Shown: positions 58,574-64,000 of the stretch, one piece after another
How the letters are laid out: every line of letters begins with the position of its first letter
How positions within the stretch are numbered: position 1 is the first letter of the stretch
Origin: Climacteris rufus
Lineage: Eukaryota; Chordata; Aves; Passeriformes; Climacteridae
Assembly: GCA_013398175.1 (NCBI GenBank)
Contig: VZRZ01002556.1
Span: 1 to 64,000, forward strand
Length of the DNA stretch: 64,000 nt
Reading direction: 5' to 3'
Translations under genes and position numbers: made by a program
Notes under the pieces: model-generated
The model's input: only the letters and a program-made list of their open reading frames with translations
Told to the model about the DNA's origin: nothing
Databases searched by the model: none

Positions 58574-58684
58574 TTACTGCATTTCTGGTGAAAAACAAAA
58601 TGCTGCCTCTTCCTTTTTCAGAAAAGAGTCAATTGTCTTGCACATTTCCAGAAAAACATCCTCCTGTGTTCCTTCTGCATCAAC
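58574..58684 (-). CDS. AK5: Terminal coding exon of adenylate kinase 5 (partial gene)
   Basis: On the - strand, acceptor ttttcctacttcacag (AG at 58686-58685) is followed by 36 codons and TAA at 58576-58574. The residues VDAEGTQEDVFLEMCKTIDS match the C-terminus of adenylate kinases. They are closest to AK5 as I know it (INAEGTPEDVFLQLCTAIDS), with the conserved AEGT-EDVF motif. AK5 is a brain-enriched nucleoside monophosphate kinase with two kinase domains, transferring phosphate between ATP and AMP; only the last helix of the second domain is encoded here. The remaining exons must lie beyond 64000. The protein runs about 15 residues past the point where I recall human AK5 ending (LKKEEAAFCFSPEMQ). 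The convergent arrangement with ZZZ3 agrees with human gene order. Confidence 0.8.
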   Translation of the reverse strand, partial: VDAEGTQEDVFLEMCKTIDSFLKKEEAAFCFSPEMQ

Positions 58685-58999
58685 CTGTGAAGTAGGAAAA
58701 ATACATTAGTTTCGATTGAGTTACAAAGAATTATCCCTGATTCTAAACATTGGCACAAGAAACTGCTCCAATATAAAATAAAAGTTGTTCTGTTTCATGG
58801 TAGAAGCATTCTAATGTACAGGAGCAGCTTCCATAAATCAGATTGTTTCCACAGATTTATGTAAGAAGGTTCTGCAGGCTCCATCATCTGTAGCAAAGTA
58901 CATTAGTCAAATGAGGAAGTCAAATGAAGAGTCCTTCTCTAAGTACTCATGTTTTAAATTAAAATTGCACCTTCGAAACACAGAACAGTTTCCAAAGGC

Positions 59000-59100
59000 T
59001 CTTTGCCCAGTGCTCCAACCTGTCGAGGTCCTTCTGAAGGGCTGTACAGCACTCAGGGTGTCAGCCACTTCACAGAACCCTAGCAATTCCACGTGTTTTG
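59000..59100 (-). repeat. CR1 LINE internal fragment, antisense
   Basis: 'gtcgaggtccttctgaaggg' followed by 'cagggtgtcagccac' and 'cacgtgttttggtgca' parallels the antisense CR1 text 'caaggtccctctg...cagcgtgtcaac...cttggtgtcatc'. It is diverged. Confidence 0.4.
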
Positions 59101-59209
59101 GTGCATTTGTATTTGGAAGCTCCATTAACTGCTTCTGGGTTTATGATGTCCTTTGGGCAATGCATCTTTTATAGGGGCGCTGCTTTTGTGGTATGAGAAC
59201 TCACTTTCA

Positions 59210-59230
59210 TTGAAGAAATTTTTTCTTCAA
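59210..59230. repeat. Short hairpin, 9-bp arms
   Basis: TTGAAGAAA, spacer TTT, TTTCTTCAA. It is low-complexity and probably incidental. Confidence 0.85.
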
Positions 59231-60294
59231 CACCCCAAAAATTTAGTTTTCTGATCAAGTTATTTTTCATGACTGTACTTCACAAAAACAACACCAATTT
59301 ACTTTCCTATGCTGAGGAAGAGAGAGCTGCATTTCAGCAAAGAGGAATGACGTTTGCAGCCAGTAATACTTGCGTATATTCCTTGGAAAACATGAGGTAG
59401 CACTGAGCTGTTCTGAGCAATGAGTTTTATGTCCATCCCATGCAGTGAGTGTCACTTGAGGAAGGAGAGCTGTCTTTTGCCCTCACAGCAGTGACAGAAG
59501 CAGCTTTCACACTGGCTGTCTACACCACGCAGATGCATCTGCTGATTATTCCTTTCCTCAAATGCCTGCTGAGAGCTTTGGTCTTTACTCAAGAGCAAGC
59601 TTTCTCTCTGCTTCTCCATGCTTAGTCTTTCATGCATGCATAACATGGATTTGCACGAGATTAAGTGGACCCATGACAACTTTGCTAAAGGATCTTTTTT
59701 TTTGAACTGCTGCGTTTTCATCTCCAAGTTGCTGACTAGGATGCCAGATAATTGTAGTGCTTGAAGGGGACATTTCTCACCATCATATTCTCAGCCATCT
59801 CTTTTGTCTGCAGGAGAATGAAAGGAGTTTCATATTCAAATAAATTTATTTTTTAAATAGGCCAAGAAATTCTGCTCAGATAGAGTGTTGGCTTGCAGCC
59901 AGCTCCTGTATGGTCTGACTGCACTCCCTGTACATCTAAGTCCCTTGGTGCTGAGTCTTGTGTGGGAGTCAGCAGCTGCTCCTTGCAGAGATCCAGCAAG
60001 GGGCTGCAGTCACTCTCCACTGCTTGGTTTCACTCTCGGTGGCATCTGCAGACACTGCAGAGTTTGGTCCCGTTGCATCCAGTCAGAAGTGCTGGCTCGT
60101 CTCACCACTCTGCTCCACACAGAGTTCAGCACTGGGTGACCAGCCTGGCCATCCTTTAGGGAGCCCTGCCTGGCTGGCCCAGTCCCCTCGGGCTCACTGC
60201 AGGGATCCCTGACAGAGTGAGCTGAGCTCCTCTCTGCCCTGGCCAGCTCCGGGAGCGCTGGTCCCTCGCCTCCCTCACTCCATCACAGAGTTGT

Positions 60295-60296
<2 letters not shown>

Positions 60297-60329
<33 letters not shown>
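60297..60329. repeat. (GCT)11 trinucleotide repeat (CAG/CTG class)
   Basis: Eleven uninterrupted GCT units lie in a GC-richer stretch. In one + strand frame they read as polyalanine, but no surrounding gene is supported. They lie in the probable AK5 intron; on the AK5 strand the unit is AGC. Confidence 0.9.
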
Positions 60330-60331
<2 letters not shown>

Positions 60332-62215
60332 AGGTAGGGCTGAGGCAGGCACGTGCTGGTGGCTTAGAAAGGGCAGTTCTCCAACAAGGGCTGTGTGTCT
60401 TTCAGAAGCTTTCTATGCCATGGAGACAAAGGGTTTAGAAGGAGGGTACTTACCAGTAGCAAACAGAAAATGGGAATGGTGAACCATTCTGCACCAAATG
60501 TCTACCTTCTCCAGTTAAAATGAAACCAGCAACTCCTATCTCAGCTCTATAAAACAGCTTGTTTGGCCTGTCTCGACTGCCAAGACACCTATTTTCATAT
60601 GGCTATCCCACAGGAAACATACTTCACACAGGGTGAAGGCCACAGCCGTTTCAAAGCTCGTCTTGATATGTATTTTTATAACCTCTTTACTCCATAAACA
60701 CTTCTACACTGTCTAACTGATCTAATCTTATCAGCCAGCTGATTGCCACTGGCTTTTTGGTGACCTCTTTAGAACTGGGACTGATACTCAGGTCTGGATC
60801 TAGGGAGCTGTGATGAAGAATTAGTTCTGTAAGCATGAAAATTGCTCCCTTTTATGATGGATTGGAATGCTGACTTCCTAACAGTAGCAGTGAAATATGG
60901 ATGAGTGTGACTAATGACAGCCCCAGTGCTCCCCATGCTGGCCTCCTAAATAACAAAGGCCCAATTCATAAAACTAACTTAATGCCATGGCACAAAACTA
61001 ACTGCATGTAACAGTAATTCCCATCTAGGACTACAGTAATTCAGTGATACTCTCAGCAGCTCCAGAGAGAAAGCTGTGTATTTCTCTTTCTCAGGATATA
61101 ACAAACCTCATAAATTAGGCCTGTTTTCAAGGCTATTTAAGGTTGGCTTCTCATAAAAGCAAGATCCATATACAGTTTTCCACAGTTTTGAAATGCAGCT
61201 ATAGCTTTTGCTAATTTCAAACACAGAGAAATTTAATGAGCTCATATGAAAATGACTGGAGTAGCCATCCCCATGGTACAATGTTGCTCCTTTTGTCATT
61301 AAAATCAGCCAATTAAGTTTCTGTCAACAAATCTCCGTTTGTTGAAGGTTTTGGAATTTAGAACCCTAAATTTATACTGCCACTGAGAAAAACCCAACCG
61401 ACTATAGAGATGATGGCTGAAGACAGACTCTGGAATAAACTAACTAGTTAGAAGGTTCTTACTGAAGGTCAGTAAAGTTCAGCTGTGTTGTCACTAACAC
61501 TTATGTCTTTAGCATTAAAGAGTGTTAGAAAACCTCTCTGAGACTGAGCAGTACCTGGTTCTCAGAGCAATGGATCAAACTCTGTAAATCCAGTGAAAAC
61601 ACACTGCCTTGAGACCTAATCACGTTAGGCATGAATTTTCTGCTGTGTTTTATCTCTAATCCCCTGCTAATGTTTCTGATATATCTTTCTAGATTGGTGC
61701 CTCATCTAATGGGCCACAAAGCACCAAGGAGGGAATACAGGATCACTTATTCCTTTGTTCCCCACATACTTATCTATCAGGGTTAATGACAACCTTTCAG
61801 AAGATGGAAATAAATCACATACCTGCTCTCACTATTGCTATTGATTACCCCTTCTCGAAAGGGGAAGGTTGCCCCTCCCCAGACACACTAAGAATGAGAT
61901 CAGCAAGGGAAGGCTCACAAGGGAAAGACTGGGAGTGGGTGGATGGTCACATGTTCTTTCATATTGGTTATGGGAAATGTGATTTCAACTGATTTTAGAA
62001 AGAAGTAGTAGAACAACATTGCGAAAAAAATAATAAAAAAGAAACAAGGACAGAAAATGAACTTTTTTTGAACTTTGTAGGCTTAGCTGTCATAGCATGT
62101 GATCTGAAATACTCGAAGTTTTTGAACACCCTTAATCCTCTGCTGTGAAGTGCTTAGCTTATTTGAAACACTCATGCACTTTTCCTCAGGTGACTTTGAA
62201 TAGGGAACTTGTATT

Positions 62216-62238
62216 TAAGACACCTACCAGGTGTCTTA
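62216..62238. repeat. Short perfect hairpin, 10-bp arms
   Basis: TAAGACACCT, loop ACC, AGGTGTCTTA. This is an isolated inverted repeat with no neighbouring gene signal. Confidence 0.9.
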
Positions 62239-64000
62239 TGTTAACTAGGTAGGATCAGTGCTGTCTTGCTTGATTACCAATGCATTGCTCTTCTCTCTTA
62301 CTTATTACCCTCCTACATACTGTCACTTCAAAACAGCTTTAAAGGATGAGTCAGATATTAAAACCAATCTTTTTTCTTTTCCCTTTCTTTTCAATTGACA
62401 GAGGGCCATATATTCAAAGGGATTTACATTTAGCCATGTCAAAACACAAGTAGGTGTCTACTAAATTTTCAGATGCATTTTTCTGTCCAGCTGCCTTGGA
62501 AATAACTGAGAAAATTATTTAAACCCAACAGTATCTACCTGCTTACTACAGCTACCACAGTGCATTTAGTTTCATTTAATTTAATTTCATTAATCTGAAA
62601 CTTCTGATTCCCACAGAATCAGTCAGCTTGCAACTGGTGTTTTTGAGAGTAGTGCTTTCAGCCCTTGCATTTCCAGGACAAGGTCTTTATTGAAAAGCAG
62701 CCACTTGCTGTCCTTAGCAGCAGGTGGGTGTTCTGTAACTGACTATGAAAGAAATCACAGCATATTAAACTAAATCACCAAAACACTATTTTAAAAGAAA
62801 TTAATTGAAAAATTTGTAACTTATTAGTCACAGCTGCTTTACCTTCCAGAACACAATTTAGAAATGTAATGCCTTGGCAGAAAATGAACAGAGGATATTG
62901 TTGCTTTGCCCTTCATTCTTCAGTCAGTTCATCTTCCCTTGCAAATACATACAGCTCTTCATCTCAGCAGGGTGGCTGCAAGGATTGCTGTTATTTATTC
63001 CTGTCAGATTCACAGGTGTTTTGTCTGTACCCAAAGCCTTCACCTTTTGTCCATGCCTCAAGCCTCCACTGCTGAGCAGAAACACAGACAGGTAATCTTG
63101 GCCAAAGGGAAATTTCCAACACAGTCCTGATCTTTTGTCAGCTTCACCAGGTCACTGTTGTTCAGAGGTCAGCAGAATGGAAAAATGTTCCAGTTCCAAA
63201 TATCATATTAGTTAGTTATGAATGCACATATGCACAATAACTCCAGGTTGGAGAAGGTCATAACATCCTCAAGAATTAAAGTGGGAATGCTGGTACAAAC
63301 ATAAACCTTTGTCTCTTCTGTGCAAGTAAAGCAAGGAGAGAATTCCTAATAAGTGCAGAGAAAGCCAGGTCAGACTTGAGTTTTTCTGTCTGCACTGTGT
63401 TTGTCAGGCTCCATCCAACCATGCCTTAATGCCTGTTCCAAAGCACAGAGTAAGAAAGCTCATTTGACACTGCACCCTCACCACACCTTGATGTGGTGTG
63501 ACAGATCAGGTCCTCCTCTGCTGAGCGCTCAGCCAGCATCCAATTCCCACACCAGACCTTTTGCTGGCCTTATGCCCAGGATTGAATTTTACATTTGCAT
63601 ATTTAATCAGCCTGTTTCAGGACTGAAAACCTTTAGAGTGGATAGGACAAATTAAATACATACCACTGTTCTCATGTGCTGTTCCCAGTCTGTGTAAAAC
63701 TTTGTCCAACCCTAAATACACTTAAACTGGAGAAATCAAATTACACCAGTATGCCAACCCTGTTTTCTTGTTAAAGAAGTCTATTTCTGATTTTCTTTTC
63801 TGTGGTGAAGTGAGGCTGGGTGCTACAGTCGAGCCCTACAGTACATGATCACTTACACAATTAATACCAATAATTTAGTAGTCCTTAGCCACACACTGTA
63901 GTAAGCTGGCTAGAAAAGGTTAATGCTGAATCTTCATGGGAGTTAGTGGGATTTAGACTCTAATATTCCTCTTAAATCTCAACATGCACTCCTCTGCATG

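Larger units (their letters stand above)
58685..64000 (-). other. AK5: Probable last intron of AK5
   Basis: No upstream AK5 exon was recognised on the - strand, so this stretch is taken as intron. It contains an antisense CR1-like piece (about 59000-59100), a GC-richer stretch (about 59950-60330), an (AGC/GCT)11 repeat and short inverted repeats (59210-59230, 62216-62238). The remainder is featureless. Confidence 0.5.

Noticed and set aside
60291..60482. 63-codon frame with polyalanine
   Set aside because: The alanines are the (GCT)11 repeat; nothing else supports a gene.

Overview
The window is a piece of a vertebrate nuclear genome, most likely a bird. It is AT-rich and intron-rich, with sparse genes. 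Its recognisable interspersed repeats are degraded CR1-type LINE fragments, including the typical 3' end that finishes in 'gattctatg'-like repeats. Two neighbouring genes are recognisable from their proteins, and their convergent order matches the AK5-ZZZ3 neighbourhood that I know from human chromosome 1. The species cannot be named from the sequence.

The main gene is ZZZ3, on the + strand. I could assemble its complete coding sequence from 11 coding exons between 25837 and 54308 (2,721 nt, 906 codons plus stop; every junction is GT-AG and in phase). ZZZ3 is a subunit of the ATAC histone acetyltransferase complex. The model has a long disordered N-terminus (one 1.5-kb exon), a short helical segment, a Myb/SANT domain and a C-terminal ZZ zinc finger. 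A non-coding upstream exon (23199-23348) carries several upstream ORFs. The 3' UTR runs from 54309 to about 55485. The first ~175 bases are CpG-rich and look like the downstream edge of a promoter CpG island, probably that of ZZZ3.

Layout: 1-175 CpG island edge; 176-23198 long 5' intron or leader region with CR1 relics, a Z-DNA-prone dinucleotide tract, a 32-bp perfect palindrome and an unexplained coding-like antisense terminal exon at 17511-17651; 23199-25794 5' UTR exon and its intron; 25837-54308 ZZZ3 coding exons, with a 12.8-kb intron holding a small CpG patch at about 38.3 kb; 54309-55485 ZZZ3 3' UTR; 55486 to about 57300 convergent intergenic space; about 57300-58684 the terminal exon and 3' UTR of AK5 on the - strand; 58685-64000 apparently AK5 intron.

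The points most worth a second look are: an 81-bp ZZZ3 intron that is open and in frame, so its retention would insert 27 residues just before the Myb region; a 27-codon upstream ORF that lies in the ZZZ3 frame and is separated from it by a single TGA; the antisense terminal exon at 17.5 kb; and a CpG patch with a good splice donor in the middle of the gene that could be an alternative promoter.
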